Assembly: GCA_029207755.1 (NCBI GenBank)
Contig: JARCOQ010000004.1
Coordinates: forward strand, 35,971,185 to 36,035,184
Source: Chamaea fasciata
Lineage: Eukaryota > Chordata > Aves > Passeriformes > Sylviidae
Reading direction: 5' to 3'
Length of the DNA: 64,000 nt
Within the stretch, counting starts at the first letter, position 1. Every line of letters begins with the position of its first letter. Below are positions 25,114 to 38,700 of the stretch, in pieces. A model generated the notes under the pieces. The model was not told the origin of the DNA. It was given only the letters and a program-made list of their open reading frames with translations, and ran no database searches. Both the position numbers and the translations under genes were made by a program.

Positions 25114-28100
25114 ACTGTCCTTTTGATGTCCGCCACCACTGCACTGCAACAGTCAGGTTATTTCACCTTCCTCATATATTTCCTGATTACAACAAACTTC
25201 AGTCATACACCCACCTAAGTATGAAAATTACTTCAAGTAATATTTCACAGTCAAGTACAGCATATATAAAGCAATCAGATCTATGTATACAGTCAACACA
25301 CATCTCCGTTGTGTGATTCTTTCCATCACTTCCCCCTATAATAATAGTGTGGGTAATTTTCCAATGAGAAACCTGTATTTATAAAGTTATTGAAGTATCT
25401 AAACAGATCCTGGCATCTTAGTAAGTAAAACATTATGAAAACTGGACACCCATTTTCTGGACAGAGATACACTTCATGTATTTTTCAGGGTTTTATTGGG
25501 TTTTGGCTTGTTTTTCAGTTTTTACAGTTTTTCAGTTGTTATTGTCTGTAATAGCGCATATTAAAAAATTATTTATTATTTAAAACAAAAAAGAGCAAAT
25601 GTACACAGAAAAAAATCAGATGCATAAGATGGATACCAAATATATTCTGCTCATGAGAAGTTTTTACACCACATGCTGATGAAGACTGAAAACCTCTTAA
25701 CAGCTACAGTCTGGAAAAGAACTGCACAAGACTCTCAATTGCTTTTATACATCTGGAATGACCACATGGAGGCATAATTAAGACAATTCGATCTTCACAA
25801 TCATTTGACACTTTGTCTCTGTAATAAAACCGTTACCAAGAGAATTATCCAGGGAAGTCAAGCCCACTGCTTCCTTTACAGTCAATGATGGAGGAAGTGA
25901 GTATCTGGAAGGTGATTCTCATTGGGTAGCTATTCTGAAAAGCCTAAGTTTCCACAACAGCAGCTGTGCAGATGTCAAAACTGATGCAATTTCTATTCCT
26001 ATTCCTGGCTATGCTCTCCTTTGTGCCTGCTTTAGCATCCATCAAGCATGAATGAAGTTATCTGATACAGTGCAAATGCCTGAGAAGAAGATACTGCCAG
26101 AGTGAGGGAGAAGAGAGCTGGTGTCTCTTCATCTCTGCCATCACAAGCTGCTAATTTAAAATGTAAGCAGAAATGTCTCAGGAAAACCTTAGATAAACCT
26201 TCCAAGGATAATCTGGATACCTCTCACTGCATCCATGGATAGTGCAGGTTTCTGGGATCAGTCCTTTATGGTGTGTGTGTGTTAAATATTATGCAACGCA
26301 TCTACATGGATATCATCAGGAATACTATAAACAAAATCAATGGTGATTCAGCTCCTGAAATTAGCGACTGTAAAATATTAATAAAAATCACTTCAGAAAT
26401 ACACATTTCTAGCCCATGTAATCATCTCTAGAATTTAGTTTTCTATACCAGACATTTTGTAATTATTTTTTACTATTAAATGAATATTACTGAGAGGAAT
26501 CCAAAAGTAGGACAAATATTACTGTACTTCTCACAAAAGAGAACTGAAGCAATTGAAAATACGCTTTGTCAAAAACGTCCCTGAACTTTCATACGTAATA
26601 CAAATACTAGCCGTGAAGTTGCAACCTGATAAAACTGAGATTTTAAATTAAAGTACTACTCTGCCACTTATAAATCAAAAGAAAGTGACTCCTTGAAGTT
26701 AAGCTGCTGGTTATATAAAATTCAATCAGACCAGCATGAGATTTTATGCAGAATTTTCTGGTGCCTAGCTGTGCAACTTTAAAATATACTATAATATTAT
26801 AACTGTGGAAACTTAACTGATAGTAACAACTCAAGAGGCTGTGTGGGGTTAACACTTTCAGAGCCCTAAACCAATTTTGATGCCAGACATTCATCTGATG
26901 TGCCACCTCTCCTGAACAGGACATTTATTTGGAGACAAGTTTCTGTCTTTGCACTTCACTCAGCTGAGGGTTTCATTTGAGTTCTAGCCAGGGCTGCTAA
27001 TTTTGATCTGTGAGCACAACTCACCATCATTTAGAAATTGTGTAAAGGGATGAAAATGTTCATGGTAGGAGGAGAATAGAAAAGAAAGAATAGGTACTTC
27101 TTAAAAAGAGAGAGTATCAAGGTAAAAAGAATTGCCACCCAGGAGAAAACTATTATGTTACAGCTCTAATTTATATGTCAAATGCCATAAACCATTCTGA
27201 ATGTATTTCCACAGAAAAGTTCCATCTGCTCTTCTTAGATACACAGGCGTCCTGTGGTTGTGGTTCTTCACCAATTCTGAATGCAAAACCTTGTTACTAC
27301 TCCAATACAGACACCAAATATGAAAATGCTGAAAGAAATGTACCATTTTACAAATGAGCAGGCCACAGTTCAAGCTTCAGTGCCTTATCCTTCATCCTCT
27401 AAAACCTAAACTTCCTAAGAAACACCCAGTCTTCTAACTACACTTAATGCAAAGATATGAAGGAAAATAAACACAGATCATAAGAATGTCTCCACAGAAC
27501 AAAGAAATTACCATCACAAACAGTAACTGCGAGAAGGTTAAGAGACGTCACACAAATAATCCCTAAAGTCAGATACCAGGACTGGAATATGCAGGAATAT
27601 GCAGTGTACTTATCCATTTATATTGGGGGGAAAAAGGAAAAAAAAAAGGAAAAGAAGAAAAAGGGATATAAATTGACACTAAATGTGGACACCTGGAAGA
27701 ATAAAAGCATCTTTATTTCCTTCCAACACTGCTACTTCTGATGATATTATGAGAAAATCATCCTTGGTAACCATCTTTGTCAAAAATTCCTTTCCTAGGC
27801 CCCCATTAAGCACAGGATTGCACACACAATGCACCTCCTGAGATCCAGCCACAGATCTCCCTTCAAGCCCAGGTAAGGGCAAAACATAGGTAAGAGACAG
27901 TAACAGACAAACAAGTTGAGGGAAAACAAGTCAACAAACAATGAAAGACTGGGAAAAGAGCATTCAAAAAAGCATTAGGTAAAATAAAGCTTTACAAAGT
28001 TTGAAAAATATATTATTTTATTGATAAAATTATGAATTTGGGGGGGATGGGTACCTCAAACTTTTCCAAGTTCGTTATCACATGTGGATCAAATTTCTTA

Positions 28101-29386
28101 AGTAAGTATCAGAAATCTTGTTTTTCATAAAATTATTCAATTGTTATTAAAACCCCACCCTAATAGGGAAACTATATTACTCCCATATAAGCAAAGTAAG
28201 AATATTTCATATTTGCTTTTTGATACTTTTCTCAAGATATCCATTTGTCATTATGCCATTATTGTGTTATTAGTAAATAGTCTTGCAGTCTGGATTTTAC
28301 TTAACAAGCTTAGAGCCCTTCAGAAGAAAAACAGCATTTCTGATCATAGCACTATCAGTTACCCATTAAATTTTGTAATTTAATTGAGAGAACATTGATA
28401 TTGATAACATTGATAATCAAACTGCCACTCTACATTCTTACAAAGTAATGTGTGCTGCTTTTAGCAATCATGTTTCAACACACCAAAAAAAGGGATTCTT
28501 TTCCAGAAGCATCAATAACCGCTCTCATTCTTCTATTGCACAATCTGTTGTGAGCCAGACATCCAAAGTCATCTCAAAACACTGCAGGAGTGTTGGTTTA
28601 AAGGTTAACTAGTAATCTTTTAAAAAAAAACCAACTCCTTTCCCCATGTCTCCTGGTGAAGTTGCTCAATTATCTTACAAATATCATCTGATATGGAGAC
28701 TTGGAGTCAAACATAAAATATGCAACTGCATCCATAGCATCAGTTTGGATTCCCTGGCCTCTGAACCCAGCCTCTGCCAGAATGCAACTGCAGGTTGAGG
28801 TACTGGGGAAAGGATACCTCAAAAGGAACATCTGCAACAGTTCTACCAGGCTGACCTGGTCAGATGCTTTATAGAGCTCTGCTTGCCCAAGCACAGAAGA
28901 CCATCACCAGCTTTGCTCATGGCAGAGCAGCATCTATCTGCACATGTCAATCTACATGCCTCTTCAGTCTGATCTTTAAATTACTAGATTTTTTTCTCCC
29001 ACACAAAACTTCCTGTTCCATATGCATCTCACCATATACACCACTCATGCTCTGAACCCATACCTAAAATTACATAACGAGAAAGTTCCCACTGCATGGT
29101 ACGCTTCCACCAAATACAGAAACTGCCCAGACCCATGATTTAGTATTAAAATATTCACTGATAACAACAAGTTATTTTTTTTTCTCTATGTTTCTTATTT
29201 CCTCAGTTTCTTTCTGATCCTTCACAACAGAATTTCCAAATGTTACCTAGCAGATCTCTTTCTTTCATTTATTGCTTACCAAATTACATGAGAAAAGGTG
29301 TAATTATTCCTATTGGCTATAGTTATATCATCCTGTTAACAGGTTTTCTTAAAAAAAATGTTAAGACTTGACTTTTAACTATATTT
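25114..29386. other. AT-rich intronic DNA, no gene seen
   Basis: T/G-rich tracts lie near 25490-25550, an exact 10-bp tandem duplication (GGAATATGCA twice) near 27584-27604, and an A/G-rich tract at 27627-27666. Frames of 60-93 codons (for example 26643-26924 and 27679-27882 on the minus strand) match no family that I know. Confidence 0.6.
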
Positions 29387-30200
29387 ATAGAATCATGGAA
29401 TCATTTCATTTAGAAAAGATCCATAAGATTACTGACTCTAGCTGTTAACCCAGCACTGTCAAACCCACCACTAAACCATATTCCAGAGTGCCACATCTAC
29501 ACATCTTTTAAATCCCTCCAGTGCTGGTGACTCCACCGCTGCCGTAAGCAGCCTGTGTCAGCACTTGATAATTGTTTTGGGCAAGAAATTCTTCCTAGTA
29601 TCTAAACTAAACCTATCCTAGTGCCACTTGATCCATTTCCTTTCATCCTGTTGCTGGTTATCTGGGAGAAGTGACAAACGCCCACCTGGCTACAACCTCC
29701 TTTCACGGCAGTTGGAGAGAGTAGCAGGGTCTCTCCTGAACCTTTTCTCCAGGCTAAACAACACCAGCTCCCTCAGTCACTCCTCATCAGACTTGTGCTC
29801 CAGATACTTCTCCAGCTCCATTTCCCTTCTCTGGGCTTATTCCAGCACCTAATTGTCTTTCTTGTGATGAGGGGTCCAAAACTGAATGCAGGATTTGACA
29901 TGCAGCCTCACCAGTGTTGAGTACAGAGGGATAATCACTGCCCTGGTCCTGCTGGGCACACTATTCCTGATACAGGCTGTGATGTCATTAGCTTCCTTGG
30001 CCACTTGCTCACACTGCTGCTCATGTTCAGCCACTGTTGGTCTGCACCCTCAGGCCCTTTTCTGCTGGGCAGCTTTCTAGGCACTTTGGTCCCAGACTGT
30101 CCCTCTGCATAGGATTGTTGTGGCCAAGAGTAGGCCCTGTACTTCATGTTACCGAAGCTGATACTGTCAGCCTCTGCCTGTTGGTCCTGATGGATTTACT
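29387..30200 (-). mobile_element. CR1 LINE, 3' end, minus orientation
   Basis: On the minus strand the element ends with the CR1 terminal repeat (AATGATTCCATGATTCTAT) at the 29387 side. Going up the element one meets the typical 3' region and then ORF2 C-terminal coding remnants such as [19 protein letters not shown] and [20 protein letters not shown] (29849-30034). The 5' truncation is at about 30200; the last recognisable part is the complement of the CR1 segment around the CCCCATG-type motif, so this boundary is approximate. Stops and frameshifts make it inactive. Confidence 0.93.
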
Positions 30201-33200
30201 CCTTTATATCTGCCTTACAGAAAAGCTACTTTTCTCCATTTCTTTCTTGTCCTTGGAAGCACCAATGAAAAACTACTTTGCTGCTAGTATAGATTTAATT
30301 TTCCTTTCTTTACTATTTATTACTATTTGCTTTAACAGAGTTTTTTTAATTTACTAATTAGAAGCTAGTTCTATTTCCTCCTTTCACAAGCTTCTTGAGA
30401 AGATAATTGAATAAGGTGTGTGATTAGAAAATCATTGTTCTTTTATGTATTATATCATATTCACATTCAGTAGTTAATCAGAGGCCCAAACATATACAAT
30501 TCTGAACACACTGTGGCTAATCAGTTAAAAGTTAAGCTGACATGCTGGAACAAGCTTTAGTTATGTCTTCCTTGAGCTTGTCTCCACACCTTCTCTCCAA
30601 AAGTGAGAACATCAAGAGCATCCATGACCATCAAAGCAGGAATGTTTTGCCAACATTCCTACTTTACCAAGTCTTTTAAAAATAGTTGAAAACTGTCCTC
30701 AAGGCAAAGTTTATGCAGGTAGTTTTCTCCTAGGATTTCCATAACAATTTTCAAAATCACTAGCACATACCTTTTTGCCTTTCTCATCTATCACGTCTAC
30801 CAGTCAAAATATTTTTACATACAACCGATATTATTTTTATTATCTACCTAACAATCCAGTAAATTACAGGAGTAGAAGAGAGAGAAGTAGAAGAATTTTA
30901 GTCCTTGGTTTTGGGCTCTCCCTCATTTCTGCTCCATGCCTTACCCAAACTCCTACAGTTTGTAGGAGTTTGCTTTGCTCCTAAAAAGCAAATTGGGGCT
31001 TTTCATTTTCTTAGACATGCTGCATCAAACTATTCTTTAAATTCAGTTTGGAATTTATTATAAATAGCTACAGAAAAGGAAAAGAGATTTTTCTGAAGAA
31101 TAAAGCTCCTAATCATCCAATATATTTACTAGTCTTTGTTTATGCAGACTTTAAACAAAACATAACTTTCTTTATTCACAGTGAGCAGTATTTTCCCATG
31201 AAAATGGTGCAGATTACAGCATTTCTCTAACAACATTTGGTTTGAGGTTAGGAGATTTCCACAGATCAGCTCAACTAAACTCTGGCTTTAGGCAGACACA
31301 TTCTACAGTTCAAAATTTCTGTATCTAAGAGATGAACCATTTTTGCACAGTAAATTGGCTGTAAAATCAGTAGTTGATGTCCAGGAACAGAACATAGCAG
31401 CAATTTTTGCAGTAATTTTTAAGCTATAGAAACATACATTACCAAGTGAGTGAAATGTGAAAGATGGCAACTGCTGATCTAGCTTGTCCTCTATGTAGAA
31501 TACAAAAACTGAATGACAATGTCCTGTACTAAAGGAACTTAAAGGGATACTGTACATTTGATTTCAATAATTCCTTTAGTCTGGTTATAGATTTTCAAGA
31601 GTGGTAGTTGAAGTCCAAACTATTTTAAGTTATCTGCTCAAAAATATTACTACATATTCCTAGGGACTGCAAACATATCTTCCATTTAAATGAATTTTTA
31701 AAATTCAATCTTTTTTAATTATTAGAAATAATCTCAGCTCAAAAAGAAAACAAAAAAAACTTTATGGGGAGGAAACATAAAATAAGCAGATTGAGGGGAA
31801 AAAAAAGACAACCAGCACCTATATTTTTATGATTTAGGTTAGAGCCCTAAGAAATTGAAAATGTCAAAATAAATTCTTTCTGAATTTTACTATAGGTGTA
31901 AGACCACTATTTAAAAAGCCAAATGCTTGAATTATTTATATAACATTAAAAAGGGAAAATGATGGATGTAAAAGATGAGTCCCTCCTTTGGACTGTAGCC
32001 AGATGCAAACGGCAGCATTGTGTACACAGTCTTTTGTTCATTTGACTTTCCAGCATTTCTGAAAAATTTTACTCAACTTTTCAGCTGTTTTGGCTCTGCT
32101 GAAAGCAGTATCATGAAAACCTAACTCCATTGCATTTCACATACAGAATCCACACACCTCTCTAAAACTAATTTTAGTTACTAAATGCAAACAATATAAA
32201 AAAAACCCCAAAATGATGAAGTGACTTTAAGCAATTAAAGAATGTTATTTGAAGAACCACGGTCCAGTGTTGCTGAATGAATCACTTTGAATGGTGACAG
32301 TGAGAAAAATGGGGTAGTCAGAATGATGTATCTCATTTTACATGAGCAGTAGCCATTAGAGATATTTATAACTTGATTATACCTGATTCAACAATTGTTG
32401 AGGCAGTCAAGACACAACTTCTCAATGCCACTGGCTTTTTCAAAAGAAGTTAGAACTTTCTAAGAAACTATTATTTGCAAAGTGACCTCTTCATTGATCA
32501 AATATGTATCCGTATCTCTATCTCTAGTAGCATCACATAATTCTGAACCAGCTACCTGAAAAATTACCAGGCTTTAATTATTTCAATTTTAAATTGAAAA
32601 TTTTTGATCTGATCTGTTTTCAAACACATGATTCATTCTTGAAAGCTTTTCTAATAAAACAGAAGTTTTATTCACCTGAATTAAACCTGCATTTTCTGGG
32701 ACCTAATAAAGGCTCCCCACATTTTCTAATATTTTTCTGATATTTGATTCTCAAAATACTAACTGGTAATCAGAAAACCAATGTCAAAGACTACTCCTCA
32801 TTAACCCAGGAACACCACACACAAAACCAGAAGTCATGTAGAAGAATGGATATATGTCCTTTTTTCATTTAATAACAAGTCTTTCCTGGAGATTTCTGAG
32901 GCATTAACGCCTATCCTATGCAGTCCAGCCTGCAATTCTTTGGCCATGAAAATCCTAGATAATACACTGAAATAAAATTCATCTTGCACAGAATGCTATA
33001 ATAAACCACTTTTTTACTAAATGTATTAAACACAAGTGAAAAACAAAGATAGTCATTCCAACATTTGCCGAAGAGATGCCAAAAACATTTGCAGTGCTAG
33101 GTAAAAGAACCCAAAAATCCCCTATTCTGCTAAAAAAAATCTACTGCGAGCCTTTCTTCTGAAATACTGCTGATCTGAGCTAGGAGTTCATTCTTTCACT

Positions 33201-33815
33201 TGCTGACAGGATGAATATTCTAAAACTCATTTATTTAGCTTAAATATAGATATGTATACAAGTAGTTGAACTGCAGAGGTGTGCTAATATTTAGCAAATA
33301 ATTACATATAAATTTCTACCTCAACAATTATGAGATTTTAAAGAAAGAACACTTAACACTTCATAGGGAAAACGGAAAAGCACAACATTATGATTAATTT
33401 TGTTCAAAGAACCAACAACATACTATACCCTTTTACAGTAACAGAAAACATGATCAGTATGCAAAGTGAGAAAATCCTCAGGCCAGACATGCAAACACCT
33501 ACATTTATGACGAAGAATCACTGCCATGCCACAGTCAAGTCAGCCACACTGAAACCTTCCTAACCAGTGCATAAAAGCAAAGTAAGGGCAACATTTCTGA
33601 CAAACTACTGCTTTTGATAAGAATTTTCAAAGTTCCCTCTCAGGCTTTTTCTTAGCATTCGAAGCTCTGTTCTAATTCTGGACTCCAAGAAGAAAGATGC
33701 AGAAAAGGTAGGGTCCATTAGCTATTTCTATAAATTCTACATCATAATAGTGAAGATGTAAATAAAGACAGGTGTTCAAAACGAAGTTTTAAAGTGCTAA
33801 TATAAGACTGAGATT
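30201..33815. other. AT-rich intronic DNA, no gene seen
   Basis: An 11-bp hairpin at 30946-30972 is listed separately. A short palindrome (TTTCAATTT-T-AAATTGAAA) lies at 32581-32599. I see nothing coding. Confidence 0.65.
30946..30972. repeat. Hairpin, 11-bp arms, 5-nt loop
   Basis: CAAACTCCTAC, loop AGTTT, then GTAGGAGTTTG: perfect arms. No U-run terminator, RNA-polymerase III box or known small-RNA family is evident. Confidence 0.8.

Positions 33816-33881
<66 letters not shown>
33816..33881. repeat. Compound microsatellite (AAC)n-(AAT)n
   Basis: About 12 AAC units run directly into about 9-10 AAT units with no interruption. A change of C to T within one array would generate this arrangement. 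Confidence 0.95.
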
Positions 33882-33883
<2 letters not shown>

Positions 33884-35710
33884 TTTAACCGTCTCCTGAT
33901 AAGGTCTGTAATTCTTCAAACTGCAAGAAAATTATTTTGACACAGTAAGGATTTTAAACAATGTATACACCCCTCTTCATCCTTTTTACTGTTAGGACTT
34001 TTTCTGCTTTATTTTTTTCTGGCACACTTGCACTGAGAGAAACAATCTATATTCATTTTAATAGAAATTAGATGCTGCGGTTTAATTTCCTAAGTGAAGT
34101 GCCAAAAGCTAACATTTGTAAAAAAAATAAAACTTACCACACTTGAGCTTAGCTGGGTTTATAACAACAAATAAACAAACATCCCACTCCAAAAAAAACG
34201 TCTAAGCAAAAAGAGTAGTGGTACAAAGTGTTTTGGGAATCGTAATGGAAAAGCTGCCTTTGTAATTGGACCGCAAAGCCCTGGAAGTATTCAAGGTGAC
34301 ACAGTTGTGGAGGGAAGGGGGAAGCACCATATCACTGGCAGGTGCAGAATCTTTAATCTAGCATTAAAGGCCAGCATTCCCAGAATGTGACAATTGGGCT
34401 AACAGGATTGACACTGGGGAACACGTTCAGCAAGTACACCAACCTCTGAATGGTGGGGATTTCTCTCAGCAGCTGCCTGAATGTCAATCAGCTGAAGAGG
34501 AATGTTACAGAGGTCAGAGTTTGGGGCTGTTCTATATGCCTGACATTTCTATCCATTAGTCAGAAAGACAATGAGAGAGGGACAAAGCCCAAACATTACC
34601 ATAGTCCCATTCAGCAGTAAAACAAAATTGAGGGGAGTGGGAAAGGCCTCCAGACACAAAATGATCAACAGAAGAACAACTCAACCTACCCTCCTCAAGG
34701 GAAAAATCAGGAGAGCGCCACAGCAATGAACAGTCCCTGGCTAGAGGGACAGCGACCGCTCTGAGAGGGAAGGTTAATCCCATACAAAGACGTCACTTTT
34801 CAGTTCAGCACTAAAGTTTAGTAAAGCTTATTTCTAAACAAAACTGAATGTCTGTGTTTGACCTTGTGGGCAAGGCCTTTGAATGGGAATAGCCTACATT
34901 TAAAAAAATTCCAAAAGGCAATTACAAATCATAGAAACAGTGGTGGAACATTATAAATAATGAATTTTTTATTTTATTTTATATAAAATAATTAATATGG
35001 TTAGATTAGAATATCTATTAACCCAAAAATGTATAGCACAAGGAGACAGAGTTTATCTGGGAGATAAACTCTAATATCCAGGGAGTAAGTTCCTGGTAAA
35101 ACCACAGCTAAAGCAGACTTGTCTATCACTTAGGTTGACAGTCTTCATCTCTGTACAGCAGGCAAGTTAAAACCAGCGACATTTTGCAAACATGAAATCC
35201 CAGCTTTCAGAAGAGGAACTTGGGTTATGAAACCTACACAGAGCAAAATTACATAAAGTTTACTTTTGAATTTGGTACTTCTCCAGTGTTAAACACATTT
35301 CTTCATTTACTTTGCCTCTACATTTTAACTTCAGGAAAGGATTAATAATTTTTACTAAAATACTCATATAAACTAGAGGACAAAGCACCACACATGGTAG
35401 ACCTTAGTGCAAACTGCATGGTTAATACAGGCATGTAGTTTAACAATAACTCTTCAGGAATAAACTGAATACAAACAGACATCAAAAGTTTAATAATCTA
35501 CAGAGACAGGCATTCAGGATCTAAAAATAATTGAGATACTTGTAAAAAGATGAGAGAGACTAAACACTGTCTGGCAACATGATTTGTCAGGAGCTGGAAT
35601 TCCATTAACAACTTCAGCCCTTCACGTAAAAGAAGGTAGGATCGTGCAGGTCAGTGCCACTTGGTAACACTCATCACCAGGTCATCATGCATAAACAAGG
35701 GGAAAAAATT
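33882..35710. other. AT-rich intronic DNA, no gene seen
   Basis: This contains a slightly GC-richer patch at 34250-34790 with a 75-codon minus frame (34556-34783) of no known family. No repeats or exons are recognised. Confidence 0.6.
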
Positions 35711-35711
35711 A

Positions 35712-35760
<49 letters not shown>

Positions 35761-35792
35761 AATATACACACACACACACACATATATATATA
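35711..35792. repeat. Compound microsatellite (TA)n-(CA)n-(TA)n
   Basis: A (TA) array of about 20 units (35716-35755) is followed by an AT-rich spacer, a (CA) array of about 9 units (35765-35781) and a short (TA) stretch. Two overlapping minus-strand frames at 35651-35896 with YIYIYIYI-type products are translations of this repeat, not genes. Confidence 0.95.
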
Positions 35793-38700
35793 CACTGGGA
35801 GAACTCACAAGTATCTCCTCGCGAGTAATGAATACAACATGTGAACAATGGTTTATTTCTGTAATCATACTTACAGTTTTTTGTTCTGTTTCTCACTAGT
35901 GATTTTTACCCTACAATCTGTCCTTTGCATTAAGAAAAGGGCACTGAAACTCATAGTACACCAACAGGCTTTTAACCAACTTTAAAGGTAAATTAAGTAA
36001 AAACATTTGTAAACCAAACACAAGAGGTACTACATACCAGATTGCTAATGTGGAAACATTTCTCATAGGAACTGAAAGTAGATCCCTTAACCTTTCAATC
36101 TAAAATTCACAACAATCACTTTACAATTAAAACAGGTTAAAATAAAATCTTGTCTAAACAGTTCAGTGACACAACCTAAAACAAATAGCAAGTTTTGAGT
36201 AAACAAATGAGAAAAACCCCCAGAGTCATTCAATTGCTGCGAATTTGTTCCTCTTTACAGGACTTCTGCCTGTGCAGTGGAAAACACAGCTCTAAAGGTG
36301 TGTGTGCATGGCATAAGTAATATGCTAGAAAAGCATAGGGTTTGAAAGGTGACAGTTTCTGCACGATTGCATGGCCAGACATTTCTTTCAGGAAGGAGTA
36401 TTCTCCCACTGTTTCCAGAAATGTAAGGAAAGCAGAAGCTTGCATACCCTCACACATCAGGGCTATGGACTTTAACAGTCAAAAAAATTTCCTCAAAACT
36501 TGCAACATTGGGTATTTGCATTCATCATATATACACTAATGTTAAGTTATATAACAAATTAAGTTATTAGAAGGGGTTTTTTCATCTGTGATGGATGATA
36601 CAGGAGGTGACAAGTCAAAGAGTTAAAATAAAACCCTGAAGAAATAGAAATATAAATAATGCTTATATTGCACAGAACTGGTGCACCACACATTTACAAG
36701 AATATATACAAGTTCCATCTGTGTGCCCCTGGTCTGTAATCACTCATGACATAAAGACATGGTTAAAACAAAAAGATGGCCAAGTTCCAGTTTTATTGCA
36801 ATGAACCTTGTATATAGAAAAAATCAGGTCATGCTTCATTTTCTCATTGTTGATAACTATAAAAGGTTAGGCTCCTAACTTTCAAAAATGAGTCAATAAA
36901 ATAGCCACAAAATATATCTATTTATTTGTCTGGGGTTTTGTCTTGCTTTAATCACACTATCATACTAATTTTTTGGTAACTTCTTTCTGAAAAACTATTC
37001 CCAAATTACTTACAATAAAAACTATTTTCCAATAATGTGAATGTAAACCCGTTGTAAATTACAAATTCTTTGAGCCTAAAGTGAAAAAACCCTATCTCTT
37101 AATGCTATAAATGTTACTCAGAACTATTTTATTAGTTATTAGTAGTATCTATCATTCACAAAGAAGTACTAGGAATTTTCAGGGAGCAACTAAAAATGGT
37201 TCAGGTTGAGCTGCAAGGCAAAAGTAACCACTATAAATGCATATTGTACTATTTCATATAGTGAATAGTCTGTAGCTGGGTATGAAATAAAGCAGGACTA
37301 GACTCTTACATTGCACTGTTCACTTTTTACACTTCAGTATGCTTAAATTTATAACACTACTATAGTCTATTCATTTCCCTGTAAAATCAGATTTTTCAAG
37401 AACAAGATATTACATCTCTGAAAAAACATAAATCTTCTTTGGCTAAGCATTGGACAATAGAAAAAATATTTAAGAGATCACTTATAAAGGATGAAATCAA
37501 AGCATGAAAAATGAATGGCTACAAACTAAAGCAAACCTATATCCAGAAACTGCACATGTAAAAGTGTAAAATAAAAACAAAACTTCATTCCTGGTCTTTG
37601 GTAACTTTTGAGTACTACTGCTGTTTCCTTTACTGTACACTCTTCCACGAAATTGGGCATTACGAATCTTCAAACCATTTGAGGGCATTTTCTATTTCAC
37701 AGAAGTGGCAGATAGCCACCTGCAAATGGACTGTTCCACTTTCAATGCCAATCCATTTCAGAGTCCCCTGAATGTTTAGGGTTACCTTGACAAAAAGATG
37801 ATACTGTTCTTCAGGGATGGAAGGCTATTTCACTGCTTTATCTAAATTCAAAAAAGTATTATATTATTTTTAATCAATCTTGTCTGGTTGTAAGATTAAC
37901 ATTCCAGGACATAAAACCTTCCCCAGAAGTTCACTGGAAAATTTTATTTTTCCATATCATTTTTCATAATGCACTCTAGAAATTTCAGTTTCTGCTTTAA
38001 CAAGAGTAGAAGAAAAAAAAAAGTAGACTTTTTCAAATATCATTAGTATTCAATGTTTTTCTCTGTGAGATAGAGAAGACCCTGTAACACTGAGGGATGA
38101 GCTACAGATTCCTGAGAGTAAATGCAAAAAACTCCATAAAATAATTTAAAAATTAAGAAAATAATAATAAAAAGTTGTCTCCCAGCAACACCCACGGCTT
38201 TTCTTTAAATATACTGGTATATTGAAAATAATGTCAACATTAAGATATTGGCCATGATGCCAGAAGAAAGGAGTGCCATTTTTAGGCTTGTCAGAAATGT
38301 TTTGAACAGCTGGTGTAAGAGAATTAATTTTCCTGCACCTGTTACTGCACAATTTATAACATTGTTACAATATCTGTAACAATAATAGACTGTCTTTACA
38401 GACTATGACCTCCTCTAGTTCCAAAAGTTATTTCAACATCTACAGCTTGGATGTTATCCACAAAAAATAGCACCAAGTACTGCAAAGGCTTCTAAACACA
38501 ACTCCTAGCTGGGTCTGTGGGTTTCTGAAGGATCTGTTCATGTCACTCAGCCAACTGGACACAGCCCCTCTTAACTCCCTCCTTCTCCCTCCAGAGCTCT
38601 GTCTTTCTTCCTGTTCCTTCCAACAAACAATGCCAGCAACTGGGCAGCAACACTCAGTCATCTAAGACGACAGCACAGTTCTCAGTGCTGACTGGTCAAT

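Noticed and set aside
27679..27882. 67-codon minus-strand frame considered as a further FAM172A exon
   Set aside because: The product does not match the Arb2 domain continuation, and no acceptor/donor pair bounds it in the right phase.
35651..35896. Two minus-strand frames with YI repeats
   Set aside because: Translations of the TA/CA microsatellite.
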